Below, one piece after another: positions 1-6,888 of a stretch of DNA of 28,146 nucleotides; position 1 is the first letter of the stretch, and each line of letters starts with the position of its first letter. The DNA comes from CAG-791 sp963655255. GTDB taxonomy: Bacteria > Bacillota > Clostridia > Lachnospirales > Lachnospiraceae. The DNA lies in the NCBI GenBank assembly GCA_963655255.1, contig CAVKEB010000028.1, positions 1-28,146 on the forward strand, written 5' to 3'. The notes below the pieces were generated by a model. The model ran no database searches, was not told the origin of the DNA, and saw only the letters and a list, made by a program, of their open reading frames with translations. The position numbers and the translations under genes are program-made.

Positions 1-2
1 GC

Positions 3-158
3 CGCAAGAAGAACACCAAAGAGGTTGATCTTGTGGAGAAGCTCTTCAACGAGTACGGCAAGAAGTATGCATCCCGTAACGGTGGTTACACCAGAATCGT
101 CAAGATCGGCCAGAGAAAGGGCGATGCAGCTCTGATGGTTGTTCTTGAGCTCGTCTGA
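3..158 (+). CDS. rplQ: Ribosomal protein L17, C-terminal part (5' truncated by the window)
   Basis: The reading frame is open from the window edge to a TGA at 156-158 and gives the last 51 residues of a protein. The tail contains NGGYTRIVKIG, then RKGDAA, and ends in LELV, which is the typical C-terminus of bacterial L17, a large-subunit protein near the peptide exit tunnel. The gene order L17, then ECF ATPases, truA, L13 and S9 is the usual end of the Firmicutes ribosomal protein cluster and supports the call. A strong intrinsic terminator follows 29 bases downstream, so this is the end of the preceding ribosomal operon. The start lies outside the window. Confidence 0.95.
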   Translation, partial: RKKNTKEVDLVEKLFNEYGKKYASRNGGYTRIVKIGQRKGDAALMVVLELV

Positions 159-184
159 GGTTTTCGGATCCGATACTGAGAAAC

Positions 185-219
185 AAAATCCCCCGCACCG
201 AAAGGTTCGGGGGATTTTT
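185..219 (+). terminator. Intrinsic terminator after rplQ
   Basis: AATCCCCCGCACC and GGTTCGGGGGATT form a 13-bp stem with a single mismatch, closed by a GAAA tetraloop and followed by a T run at 215-219. It separates the rplQ operon from the ECF transporter genes. Confidence 0.93.
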
Positions 220-226
220 GCTGCGC

Positions 227-255
227 TTCACTTTTCAGAAAAAGTCTGTTATCCT
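227..255 (+). promoter_or_regulatory. Weak candidate promoter for the ecfA1 operon
   Basis: TTCACT (227-232) and TATCCT (250-255) are spaced by 17 bases, each matching four of six consensus positions. It lies just after the rplQ terminator, where a promoter for the next operon is needed. The match is modest. Confidence 0.3.
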
Positions 256-313
256 GCTTAAGTATGCGAATTACCCGCAGGAACGAATACAAATGGAAAG
301 TAGAGAGAATGCT

Positions 314-1183
314 ATGCCCGCAAAGGCAATGATACAGATTAAGAAACTGATTCATGATTATATCACCCGTGATGATGAAGGCAACGTCAGCGGCAAGGTT
401 CGCGCGTTGGATGATGTCTCTCTGGATGTGAAGCCGGGAGAGTTCATCGCGGTGCTGGGGCACAACGGCTCCGGCAAGTCGACGCTTGCGAAGCACCTCA
501 ATGCCCTTCTTTTTCCGACAGAGGGAGAAGTCTGGGTGGACGGAATGGAGACGTCCGACGAGGAGCATCTCTGGGATATCCGTCAGGAAGCGGGAATGAT
601 TTTCCAGAATCCGGACAACCAGATCATCGGACAGGTGGTGGAGGAGGACGTCGGTTTCGGCCCGGAGAACCTCGGCATCCCGACGAAACAGATCTGGGAG
701 CGCGTGGACGAAGCACTGACGACGGTCGGCATGCAGGAATTCCGGCACAAGTCGCCGAACCGCCTCTCGGGCGGCCAGAAGCAGCGGGTTTCGATTGCGG
801 GCGTGATTGCGATGCATCCCAAGTGCATCATTATGGATGAGCCGACTGCCATGCTGGATCCGTCGGGACGGCGGGAGGTCATCCGGGCGGCACGTGCGCT
901 CAATGAGGTGGAGGGGATCACCATCATCCTGATCACCCATTATATGGAAGAAGCCATTTATGCGGACCGGATTTTCGTGATGGATGAGGGTGCGGTTGCC
1001 CTGCAGGGGACCCCGCATGAAGTGTTTTCGCAGGTGGACACCATGAAGAAGCTCCACCTCGATGTCCCGGAGGTGACGCTCCTTGCCGATGAGCTGCGCA
1101 GGGCGGGTCTTGATCTTCCGGAAGGCATTCTGACCAAAGAAGAACTCGCAGAGGCGCTCGGCCTTGCGAAAACGGGCAACTGA
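314..1183 (+). CDS. ecfA1: Energy-coupling factor transporter ATPase EcfA1 (CbiO type)
   Basis: This is one of the two ATPases that drive ECF-type vitamin uptake at the cytoplasmic face of the membrane. From the ATG at 314 the protein has 289 residues, a normal family length. Visible ABC motifs in order are Walker A GHNGSGKS (residues 49-56), Q-loop FQNPDNQ, signature LSGGQKQR, Walker B CIIMDEPTAMLDP and H-loop ITHYMEE. The start is uncertain: ATG 293 would add seven residues, and the frame stays open upstream to 218, but that region overlaps the rplQ terminator. The GAGAG at 303-307 suits ATG 314. The gene is followed at 17 bases by the second ATPase and then EcfT, the standard A1-A2-T operon, so it probably serves several S-components, including ThiT encoded later in the window. 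Confidence 0.93.
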   Translation: MPAKAMIQIKKLIHDYITRDDEGNVSGKVRALDDVSLDVKPGEFIAVLGHNGSGKSTLAKHLNALLFPTEGEVWVDGMETSDEEHLWDIRQEAGMIFQNPDNQIIGQVVEEDVGFGPENLGIPTKQIWERVDEALTTVGMQEFRHKSPNRLSGGQKQRVSIAGVIAMHPKCIIMDEPTAMLDPSGRREVIRAARALNEVEGITIILITHYMEEAIYADRIFVMDEGAVALQGTPHEVFSQVDTMKKLHLDVPEVTLLADELRRAGLDLPEGILTKEELAEALGLAKTGN

Positions 1184-1200
1184 GGAAACAATAAGAAACT

Positions 1201-2238
1201 ATGTCACTGAAAATAGAAGACATCACCTATGTATATGATCAGGGAACTGCGATGTCAGTGAATGCGCTGAATCACATTTCCGTGGAGATTCCGGACGGAC
1301 AGTTCATCGGTCTGGTCGGACATACCGGCTCCGGCAAGTCGACCTTCGTCCAGATGCTGAACGGGCTGCTGCTGCCGAGCAGCGGCCACATTTACTGGGA
1401 CGGACAGGACATTCAGGGGGACGGCTTTGACCGCAAGAAGCTCCGCGCGAACGTGGGACTGGTTTTCCAGTATCCGGAGCACCAGCTGTTTGAATCGGAT
1501 GTGCTGACGGATGTGATGTTCGGACCGAAGAACCTGGATCTGTCTGCGCAGGAGTGCAGGAAGCGGGCGGAGGAGGCGCTGACGCAGGTACAGCTTCCGA
1601 AGGAGTGCTGGGAGATGTCGCCATTTGATCTCTCGGGCGGCCAGAAGCGGAGAGCGGCCATCGCGGGAGTTCTGGCGATGCACCCCCGCATCCTGATTCT
1701 GGATGAGCCAACCGCGGGGCTGGATCCGCGCGGAAGGGACGAGATTCTGGATATGGTGCGCCGCATGAAGGAGAATCTGCACATGACCATCGTGCTGGTC
1801 TCCCACAGCATGGACGATGTGGCGGAGTACGCGGACCGGATTCTTGTCATGAATGCGGGGAGCATTCTGATGGACGGAACACCCGGGGAGGTTTTTGCCC
1901 GGTATAAGGAACTGGAGCCCATCGGCCTTGCGGCGCCGCAGATGGTTTACATCATGCAGTATCTGCGGAGCCTCGGCCTTCCGGTGAGCCCGAATGCTCT
2001 GACGGTGGAAGCGGGCAGGGAAGAAATCTTGTCCCACATTGCGGAGCTGAACGCGCTGACCGGGAAGCACTTCCGCGCGGTCGGAACAGGTGCGGCGCGG
2101 CCGAAGGAAAGCCGTCCGGCAGGGGAAAAACAGCACATAGCCCTGAACCCGGAAAGCCGGAAGATGCCGGAGAGAAAAAAGAAGGAGATGCCTTCTGCGG
2201 GAAGCACGAAAGCGGAGGGAGACGCTGCCCATGTTTAA
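1201..2238 (+). CDS. ecfA2: Energy-coupling factor transporter ATPase EcfA2, with a long C-terminal tail
   Basis: This is the second ATPase of the ECF module, pairing with EcfA1 as a heterodimer. Motifs are Walker A GHTGSGKS (residues 40-47), Q-loop FQYPEHQ, signature LSGGQKRR, Walker B RILILDEPTAGLDP and H-loop VSHSMDD. FQYPEHQLF is typical of EcfA2 as opposed to EcfA1. At 345 residues it is about 55 longer than usual: from roughly residue 290 a Lys/Glu/Pro-rich, probably disordered tail follows the normal fold. The start ATG at 1201 follows GAGGAA at 1182-1187. The stop overlaps the ecfT start by 8 bases (2231-2238), implying translational coupling. Confidence 0.94.
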   Translation: MSLKIEDITYVYDQGTAMSVNALNHISVEIPDGQFIGLVGHTGSGKSTFVQMLNGLLLPSSGHIYWDGQDIQGDGFDRKKLRANVGLVFQYPEHQLFESDVLTDVMFGPKNLDLSAQECRKRAEEALTQVQLPKECWEMSPFDLSGGQKRRAAIAGVLAMHPRILILDEPTAGLDPRGRDEILDMVRRMKENLHMTIVLVSHSMDDVAEYADRILVMNAGSILMDGTPGEVFARYKELEPIGLAAPQMVYIMQYLRSLGLPVSPNALTVEAGREEILSHIAELNALTGKHFRAVGTGAARPKESRPAGEKQHIALNPESRKMPERKKKEMPSAGSTKAEGDAAHV

Positions 2239-3028
2239 GGAAATTACGATTGGCCAGTATTATCAGACCGATTCGGTGATCCATCGTCTGGATCCCAGAG
2301 TGAAGCTGATTGCAACCTTTGCGTATATCATATCGCTTTTTATCGTGCATTCCTGGACGGGATATCTTGTGGCGGCCCTGGCGGTGGGCGCGGTGATCGC
2401 GGCATCGCATGTGCCCTTCAGCTACATCATGCGCGGCATGAAGGCGGTCATCATGATTCTGATGGTGACGGTGGTGTTCAACCTGTTTCTGACCGAGGGA
2501 ACGCCTCTTGTTCATATCTGGAAGCTGACCATCACGTATGAAGGCGTGGACTTTGCGTCCAAGATGGCGGTCCGTCTGATTTTCCTGATCATCGGCTCGT
2601 CCCTGATGACGCTGACGACCACGCCGAACCAGCTGACCGATGCGCTGGAGGACGTGCTCGGGCCGCTGAAGAAGCTTCATGTCCCGGTGCATGAGATTGC
2701 CATGATGATGTCGATTGCGCTGCGGTTCATTCCGATCCTGATGGAAGAGACGGACAAGATCATGAAGGCGCAGATGGCAAGAGGCGCGGATTTCGATTCC
2801 AAAAACCTTATGAAGAAGATCCAGAGCCTGGTGCCGCTCCTGGTGCCGCTGTTCATTTCCGCGTTCCGCAGAGCCAACGACCTTGCGATGGCAATGGAGG
2901 CGAGATGCTACCGCGGCGGCGAGGGCAGAACGAAGATGAAGCCTCTCGTGTACCGCAGGAGAGATTACGCGGCCTATGCGGGGCTGGCGGTTTATTTTGC
3001 TGTGTGCGTGGTGCTGTGCTATGTGTGA
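2231..3028 (+). CDS. ecfT: Energy-coupling factor transporter transmembrane protein EcfT
   Basis: EcfT is the integral membrane scaffold that links the ATPase pair to exchangeable substrate-binding S-components. The 265-residue protein begins with a short amphipathic segment containing HRLDPRVKL, which is characteristic of the family, followed by hydrophobic helices (about 28-60 and 70-90) and a long coupling region. The two coupling motifs are ARG (residues 183-185) and a variant ARC (224-226, in AMEARCYRGG), where many homologues have a second ARG. A Shine-Dalgarno GGAGGG at 2214-2219 lies inside the end of ecfA2. The downstream truA start overlaps this stop codon. Assignment rests on both motifs and the operon. 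Confidence 0.94.
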   Translation: MFKEITIGQYYQTDSVIHRLDPRVKLIATFAYIISLFIVHSWTGYLVAALAVGAVIAASHVPFSYIMRGMKAVIMILMVTVVFNLFLTEGTPLVHIWKLTITYEGVDFASKMAVRLIFLIIGSSLMTLTTTPNQLTDALEDVLGPLKKLHVPVHEIAMMMSIALRFIPILMEETDKIMKAQMARGADFDSKNLMKKIQSLVPLLVPLFISAFRRANDLAMAMEARCYRGGEGRTKMKPLVYRRRDYAAYAGLAVYFAVCVVLCYV

Positions 3029-3866
3029 GGCGGGGCAGAACGGAGGCCGGAAGAGGATTCTGATCGTGACGGCCTATGACGGAACGGAATATTCCGGATT
3101 CGCTGTCCAGAAGGATCCGAAGATCCGCACGATCGAGGGGGAATTAAACCGCGCGCTGTCGGAGCTGACGAGGGAACCCGTTGTCGTCGCGGGGGCGAGC
3201 AGGACCGATGCCGGTGTGCACGCGCTGTGCAATTACGCGGTGTTCGATACCGCATCGCCGATCCCGGCGGAGAAATTCGCCCCTGCCGTGAACACGCGCC
3301 TGCCGGATGACATCCGCGTGAGGAAGTCCATGGAGGTGGAACCGGATTTTCATCCACGGACGCTCCGGACCGAGAAGACCTACGAGTACCGGATTTACCG
3401 GGCGGGAATCCCGGATCCTCTGCGGGCCCGATATTTTGCGTGGACCTATTTTCCGCTGGATGTCCCTGCCATGAGAAGGGCCGCGGCGTATCTTGTGGGA
3501 GAACACGACTTTGCGAGCTTCTGCAACCCGGCGGGAACCGCCGCGACCACGGTTCGGACCATCACCTCCATCGAAGTTGAGGAAAAAGCCTGCAGCGTGC
3601 CGGATCTCATGCGGACAGGGGACCCCTCACGGGATCTTCGGGATGAGGCAAGAGAGATCATCCTGCGGGTGAGCGGAACCGGATTCCTTTACAACATGGT
3701 GCGGATTATCGCGGGAACGCTGATCCGCGTGGGGCGGGGCATGACGGACCCGGACCGGATGCCGGAGATTCTGGAGCGGCGCGACCGGCAGGCTGCGGGA
3801 GACACGGCACCTGCCTGCGGACTCTGCCTCGTGAATTACCGCATTCTGGAAAAAAAAGACCATTGA
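3021..3866 (+). CDS. truA: tRNA pseudouridine(38-40) synthase TruA
   Basis: TruA converts uridines 38-40 of tRNA anticodon arms to pseudouridine. The 281-residue product has the family N-terminus VTAYDGTEYSGF and the catalytic motif SRTDAGVHA with the active-site Asp at residue 63. Later motifs include FHPRTLRTEKTYEYRI and GTGFLYNMVRIIAGTL, all in the usual order. ATG 3021 was chosen because it overlaps the ecfT stop by 8 bases and precedes the conserved N-terminus by a short stretch. The frame is open further upstream to 2976 but that would add a hydrophobic piece of ecfT in another frame. No strong Shine-Dalgarno is visible, so coupling to ecfT translation is likely. Confidence 0.94.
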   Translation: MCEAGQNGGRKRILIVTAYDGTEYSGFAVQKDPKIRTIEGELNRALSELTREPVVVAGASRTDAGVHALCNYAVFDTASPIPAEKFAPAVNTRLPDDIRVRKSMEVEPDFHPRTLRTEKTYEYRIYRAGIPDPLRARYFAWTYFPLDVPAMRRAAAYLVGEHDFASFCNPAGTAATTVRTITSIEVEEKACSVPDLMRTGDPSRDLRDEAREIILRVSGTGFLYNMVRIIAGTLIRVGRGMTDPDRMPEILERRDRQAAGDTAPACGLCLVNYRILEKKDH

Positions 3867-3971
3867 TCTGTTTCGTCACCTCCTGCGGCCGATCCTGCGG
3901 GTGAGCGGGACGGACAGCCGGTTTCCATGCTGCGGCAGTGCGCAGGAGTGCGCAGAATAAGAAGAAAAGAG

Positions 3972-4000
3972 TTGACTTGCCGGCCGATGCTCCCTATAAT
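3972..4000 (+). promoter_or_regulatory. Consensus vegetative promoter for rplM-rpsI
   Basis: TTGACT at 3972-3977 and TATAAT at 3995-4000 are separated by exactly 17 bases, matching five of six and six of six consensus positions. Transcription should start near 4006-4008, about 134 bases before rplM. Confidence 0.88.
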
Positions 4001-4006
4001 AATAAG

Positions 4007-4128
4007 GCGTGTGACGGCGATAGTATGCCCGTATGGCTTCTGCCAGGGCTAGCAGACTCCCCGGTTTTGCGAAAACTACCAGACGCCGGTGCGAATCACA
4101 CAGCTGATACAGATGTTATTGAACAATT
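4007..4128 (+). promoter_or_regulatory. Structured 5' leader of rplM, candidate L13 autoregulatory RNA
   Basis: The leader between the promoter and the rplM Shine-Dalgarno is about 130 nt. GTGTGA near 4009 pairs with TCACAC near 4097, and just inside these GGCG (about 4016) can pair with CGCC (about 4083), closing a compact multi-branched fold of about 95 nt. Internal elements include GGCTTCTGCC and a GGTTTTGCGAAAACTACC hairpin. Leaders binding L13 are known in other Firmicutes, so autogenous control by L13 is the leading guess. I did not match this to a specific published consensus. Confidence 0.5.
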
Positions 4129-4140
4129 GGAGGCATTTCT

Positions 4141-4569
4141 ATGAAGACCTACGTACCGAGCGCTAATACCATTGAGAAGAAATGGTATGTCGTTGACGCT
4201 ACTGATAAGACTCTTGGCCGCCTTGCATCCGAGGTTGCGAATGTTCTTCGCGGCAAGAATAAGCCCATTTACACTCCTTTCCTTGACTGCGGCGATTATG
4301 TAATCGTTGTAAACGCAGAGAAGGTAAAGGTTACCGGCAAGAAGATGGATCAGAAGATCTACTTCCGTCACTCCAAGTACATTGGCGGCTCTACCTACAC
4401 AACTCTTCGCGAGATGATGCAGAAGAAGCCTGCAGCAGTTGTTGAGCACGCCGTTCGCGGCATGCTTCCCAGCGGAAAGCTCGGCGATCAGATGTATACC
4501 AAGCTTCATGTATACGTTGGACCTGATCACGATCACGCTGCTCAGAAACCCGAAGTTCTGGATATCTGA
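4141..4569 (+). CDS. rplM: 50S ribosomal protein L13
   Basis: L13 is an early-assembly large-subunit protein. The 142 residues include WYVVDATDKTLGRLAS near the N-terminus, the KKMDQKIYFRHSKYIGG segment and the AVRGMLPSGKLG motif, which identify the family unambiguously. Length is normal. The ATG at 4141 is preceded by TTGGAGG (4127-4133). The gene has its own consensus promoter and a structured leader, and rpsI follows after 17 bases; this two-gene operon is conserved across bacteria. Codon choice is typical of highly expressed genes and differs from the neighbouring truA. Confidence 0.98.
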   Translation: MKTYVPSANTIEKKWYVVDATDKTLGRLASEVANVLRGKNKPIYTPFLDCGDYVIVVNAEKVKVTGKKMDQKIYFRHSKYIGGSTYTTLREMMQKKPAAVVEHAVRGMLPSGKLGDQMYTKLHVYVGPDHDHAAQKPEVLDI

Positions 4570-4586
4570 TAGAGGAGGAAAATACA

Positions 4587-4982
4587 ATGGCTAAAGCAGC
4601 AGTTTACTATGGCACCGGCAGAAGAAAATCTTCTGTAGCCAGAGTTTTCATTACACCCGGAAAGGGCGAGATCACCGTTAACAAGAGAAGCCTGGATGAG
4701 TACTTCGGACTTGAGACTCTGAAGACCATTGCGAAGCAGCCTCTCGTAGCGACCAACACGGCAGATCAGTATGACATCAAGATCACCGTAAAGGGCGGCG
4801 GCACCACCGGCCAGGCAGGCGCAATCCGTCAGGGCATCGCAAGAGCTCTGCTGGAGGCAGATGCTGATTTCCGTCCGGTTCTGAAGAAGGCCGGATATCT
4901 GACCCGTGATCCTCGTATGAAGGAGAGAAAGAAGTACGGTCTCAAGGCCGCTCGTCGTGCTCCCCAGTTCTCAAAGAGATAA
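4587..4982 (+). CDS. rpsI: 30S ribosomal protein S9
   Basis: S9 is a small-subunit head protein whose C-terminal tail contacts P-site tRNA. The 131-residue product starts with the family motif YYGTGRRKSSVARVF, contains KGGGTTGQAGAIRQGIARAL in mid-protein, and ends in the basic tail RRAPQFSKR with the universally conserved terminal KR pair. The start is fixed by AGGAGG at 4573-4578. It is co-transcribed with rplM and closed by an intrinsic terminator about 50 bases downstream. Confidence 0.98.
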   Translation: MAKAAVYYGTGRRKSSVARVFITPGKGEITVNKRSLDEYFGLETLKTIAKQPLVATNTADQYDIKITVKGGGTTGQAGAIRQGIARALLEADADFRPVLKKAGYLTRDPRMKERKKYGLKAARRAPQFSKR

Positions 4983-5027
4983 GGATTACTGCGAATACAA
5001 CCAATTTTTATATTCAAACACGCGCGC

Positions 5028-5061
5028 AAGGGCCTGCAGGATTTTCCTGCAGGTTCTTTTT
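5028..5061 (+). terminator. Intrinsic terminator after rpsI
   Basis: CCTGCAGG (5033-5040) and CCTGCAGG (5046-5053) pair around an ATTTT loop. The stem is extended by AAGGG pairing with TTCTT using wobbles, and a T run reaches 5061. Confidence 0.9.
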
Positions 5062-5292
5062 TGAAGGACCGGAATGTTTTTTCTTTCCGGCCACGAAAAA
5101 GCGGTTTGTGCAGGAATGTAAAAAGTATGCTTTATTCCATAAAATAATCTGTCGAAACTTCTCTGTTCATCCGGAGAGAATTATGTAATAATGCGTTCGT
5201 CAGCCGCGTTTTTGCGGCGGACATAGCGTTCTGGCGATCTCTGACCGGGCAGACGCCTCCAGGGATGGCCGATTCAATAAGAGGAGGATCTT
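5062..5292 (+). other. Intergenic region upstream of the BMP lipoprotein gene
   Basis: About 230 bases separate the rpsI terminator from the BMP gene. The middle is AT-rich and must hold the promoter. Two -10 candidates are visible, TAAAAT at 5140-5145 and an extended TGTAATAAT at 5184-5192, but neither has a convincing -35 box. A GAGGAGG Shine-Dalgarno lies at 5281-5287. I see no purine riboswitch signature and no small gene here. Confidence 0.5.
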
Positions 5293-6522
5293 ATGAAGAA
5301 AAAAGTCATTAGCATGGTCTGCTCTATGGCAATGGCAGCGGCACTTCTGGCAGGATGTTCCGGAACTCCGGTATCCGATACGGAAGCAACGACCGCTGAT
5401 ACCGAGGCTGCAGCTGCAGACACCGAGGCTTCCACAGAGAGTTCTACGGAGGCAGAGGCAGCGGGAGACGAGAGCGCAGCACTGAACATCGCAATCGTAT
5501 CTTCTCCGTCCGGTGTAGACGATGGTTCCTTCAACCAGAACAACTACGAGGGAATTCAGGCGTTCATCGCGGAGAATCCGGACAGCAAGGTAACACCCAT
5601 CAAGGAAGAGACCGGTGATACCACGGCATGCTATCAGACCGTAGAGGGCATTGTCGCGGACTATGACGTGATCGTATGCTGCGGATTCCAGTTCGCAGGC
5701 ATCGGACCGATCGCAGAAGAGAACCCGGATGTTGATTTCATCCTGGTGGATACCAATCCGACGGATGCGGACGGAAACGAAGCTCAGTATGACAATGTAT
5801 ATTCCATGACCTTCAAGGAGCAGGAGTCCGGCTTCCTTGCAGGTATCGCAGCAGCTCTGACCACCCAGACCGGCAAGGTCGCTGTTGTCAACGGCATCGC
5901 TTATCCTTCCAATGTAAACTATGAATACGGTTTCATGAGCGGCGTCAACTACGCGAACAAGCACTATGACACCAACGCGGAGTACGTTGAGGAGTCTGCT
6001 TATGCAGGAACAGATGTAACCGGTGCGAATGTAGGCGGCAACTATGTCGGCTCCTTTGCAGATGAGGCAACCGGCAAGATCGTCGGCGAGGCTCTGATCG
6101 GCGACGGCTGCGATGTCATCTTCGTTGCAGCAGGCGCATCCGGAAACGGCGTCTTCACGGCGGTCAAGGAAGCATCCACCGCAGACAAGCCGGTATATGT
6201 CATCGGCTGTGACACTGACCAGTACAATGACGGCGTGAACGGCGATTCCAACATCATCCTGACCTCCGCACTGAAGATCATGGACAAGAACGTAGAGAAG
6301 CAGCTGAACAACGTCAAGAACGGAACCTTCAAGGGCGAAAACGCTCTTCTGGGCGCAGATACCGATTCCACCGGCTTTGTCAGCGACCCTGCACACTGCC
6401 AGCTTTCCGATGATGCCATTGAGAAGATCAATGAGGCATATGCCGGCGTCAAGGATGGCTCCATTGTTCCTGCCTCCAACTTCGGCGGCACGACCCCGGA
6501 TGATTTCGTGGGACTGAACTAA
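5293..6522 (+). CDS. BMP family nucleoside-binding lipoprotein (ABC importer substrate-binding protein)
   Basis: This is the extracytoplasmic binding component of a nucleoside ABC importer, homologous to the BmpA/PnrA family. The 409 residues begin with a lipoprotein signal peptide: KKK, a hydrophobic core and lipobox LLAGC with the lipidated Cys at residue 22. A Thr/Glu/Ala-rich linker to about residue 58 tethers the domain. The ligand domain follows, with IAIVSSPSGVDDGSFNQNNYEGI, a segment that in this family contacts the nucleoside, then FKEQESGFLAGIAAALTT and the late DTDQYNDG motif. The next genes are a double ATPase and two permeases of the matching class. A complex set of hairpins and an intrinsic terminator follow the stop, so the binding protein is probably made in excess over the membrane components. 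Confidence 0.92.
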   Translation: MKKKVISMVCSMAMAAALLAGCSGTPVSDTEATTADTEAAAADTEASTESSTEAEAAGDESAALNIAIVSSPSGVDDGSFNQNNYEGIQAFIAENPDSKVTPIKEETGDTTACYQTVEGIVADYDVIVCCGFQFAGIGPIAEENPDVDFILVDTNPTDADGNEAQYDNVYSMTFKEQESGFLAGIAAALTTQTGKVAVVNGIAYPSNVNYEYGFMSGVNYANKHYDTNAEYVEESAYAGTDVTGANVGGNYVGSFADEATGKIVGEALIGDGCDVIFVAAGASGNGVFTAVKEASTADKPVYVIGCDTDQYNDGVNGDSNIILTSALKIMDKNVEKQLNNVKNGTFKGENALLGADTDSTGFVSDPAHCQLSDDAIEKINEAYAGVKDGSIVPASNFGGTTPDDFVGLN

Positions 6523-6527
6523 ATAAG

Positions 6528-6592
6528 AACTGCCAGACGCAGGAGACGGCCGGATCCGGGATCCGGCCGGTGCTCCGCGCCCGGTGGCAGTT
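6528..6592 (+). repeat. Branched inverted repeat after the BMP gene
   Basis: Outer arms AACTGCCA (6528-6535) and TGGCAGTT (6585-6592) enclose an inner GC-rich stem GGCCGGAT / ATCCGGCC (6548-6568). There is no T run directly after it. It may stabilise the 3' end of the lipoprotein mRNA. Confidence 0.7.
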
Positions 6593-6595
6593 TCA

Positions 6596-6631
6596 GATGC
6601 AGCAGGCTTCAACACCTGTTGCATCTTTTTG
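6596..6631 (+). terminator. Intrinsic (possibly partial) terminator between the BMP and ATPase genes
   Basis: GATGCAGCAGG (6596-6606) and CCTGTTGCATC (6615-6625) form an 11-bp stem with one wobble pair, followed directly by a T run to 6630. No clear promoter is seen before the ATPase gene, so some read-through is inferred. Confidence 0.85.
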
Positions 6632-6644
6632 TATCTGTTCAGCA

Positions 6645-6730
6645 CCTGCCGATTCCATGCGAATCGTCTGCCTGCAGAACGATTCGTGATTGAAATCGGC
6701 AGGCGGCCAATGCGCGCAGCGCATCTGGCC
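6645..6730 (+). repeat. Two consecutive large hairpins in the BMP-ATPase gap
   Basis: CCTGCCGATT (6645-6654) pairs perfectly with AATCGGCAGG (6694-6703), and inside it CGAATCGT (6660-6667) pairs with ACGATTCG (6679-6686). A second hairpin follows at 6705-6730: GGCCA with TGGCC, enclosing ATGCGC / GCGCAT. The block GAATCGTCTGC (6661-6671) recurs at 10681-10691 after the last permease gene of the same locus. Confidence 0.75.
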
Positions 6731-6734
6731 GACC

Positions 6735-6865
6735 GCATCGAGGATTTGCGAAGCAAATTCGAGATGCGATGCGGAACTTGATAAACTGCATCAAGGATTT
6801 GCGAAACAAATTCGAGATGCGGTGCGGAACTTGATAAATTGCATCAAGGATTTGCGCAGCAAAAA
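6735..6865 (+). repeat. Tandem 53-bp direct repeat, about 2.5 copies, before the transporter ATPase gene
   Basis: Units start at 6735, 6788 and 6841. The first two are 53 bp each and nearly identical; the third stops after about 25 bp. Each unit contains its own inverted repeat (GCATC...ATTTGC with GCAAAT...GATGC) and the shared segment GATGCGGTGCGGAACTTGAT or a close variant. The period is not a multiple of three and no coding sequence is indicated. The array ends 12 bases before the ATPase Shine-Dalgarno, so repeat number could affect its expression. Confidence 0.88.
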
Positions 6866-6888
6866 ACCAATTCACAAAGGAGAGCACC

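Noticed and set aside
3938..4144. Small + strand ORF upstream of rplM
   Set aside because: It covers the rplM promoter and leader, has no Shine-Dalgarno, and overlaps the rplM start in another frame.
5200..6756. Long minus-strand open frame (518 codons) opposite the BMP lipoprotein gene
   Set aside because: The + strand lipoprotein has a Shine-Dalgarno, signal peptide and family motifs; the minus frame has low-complexity composition and no ribosome-binding site.
6735..6865. CRISPR array at the 53-bp repeats
   Set aside because: The repeats are directly adjacent without unique spacers, the period is 53 bp, and no cas genes are present.
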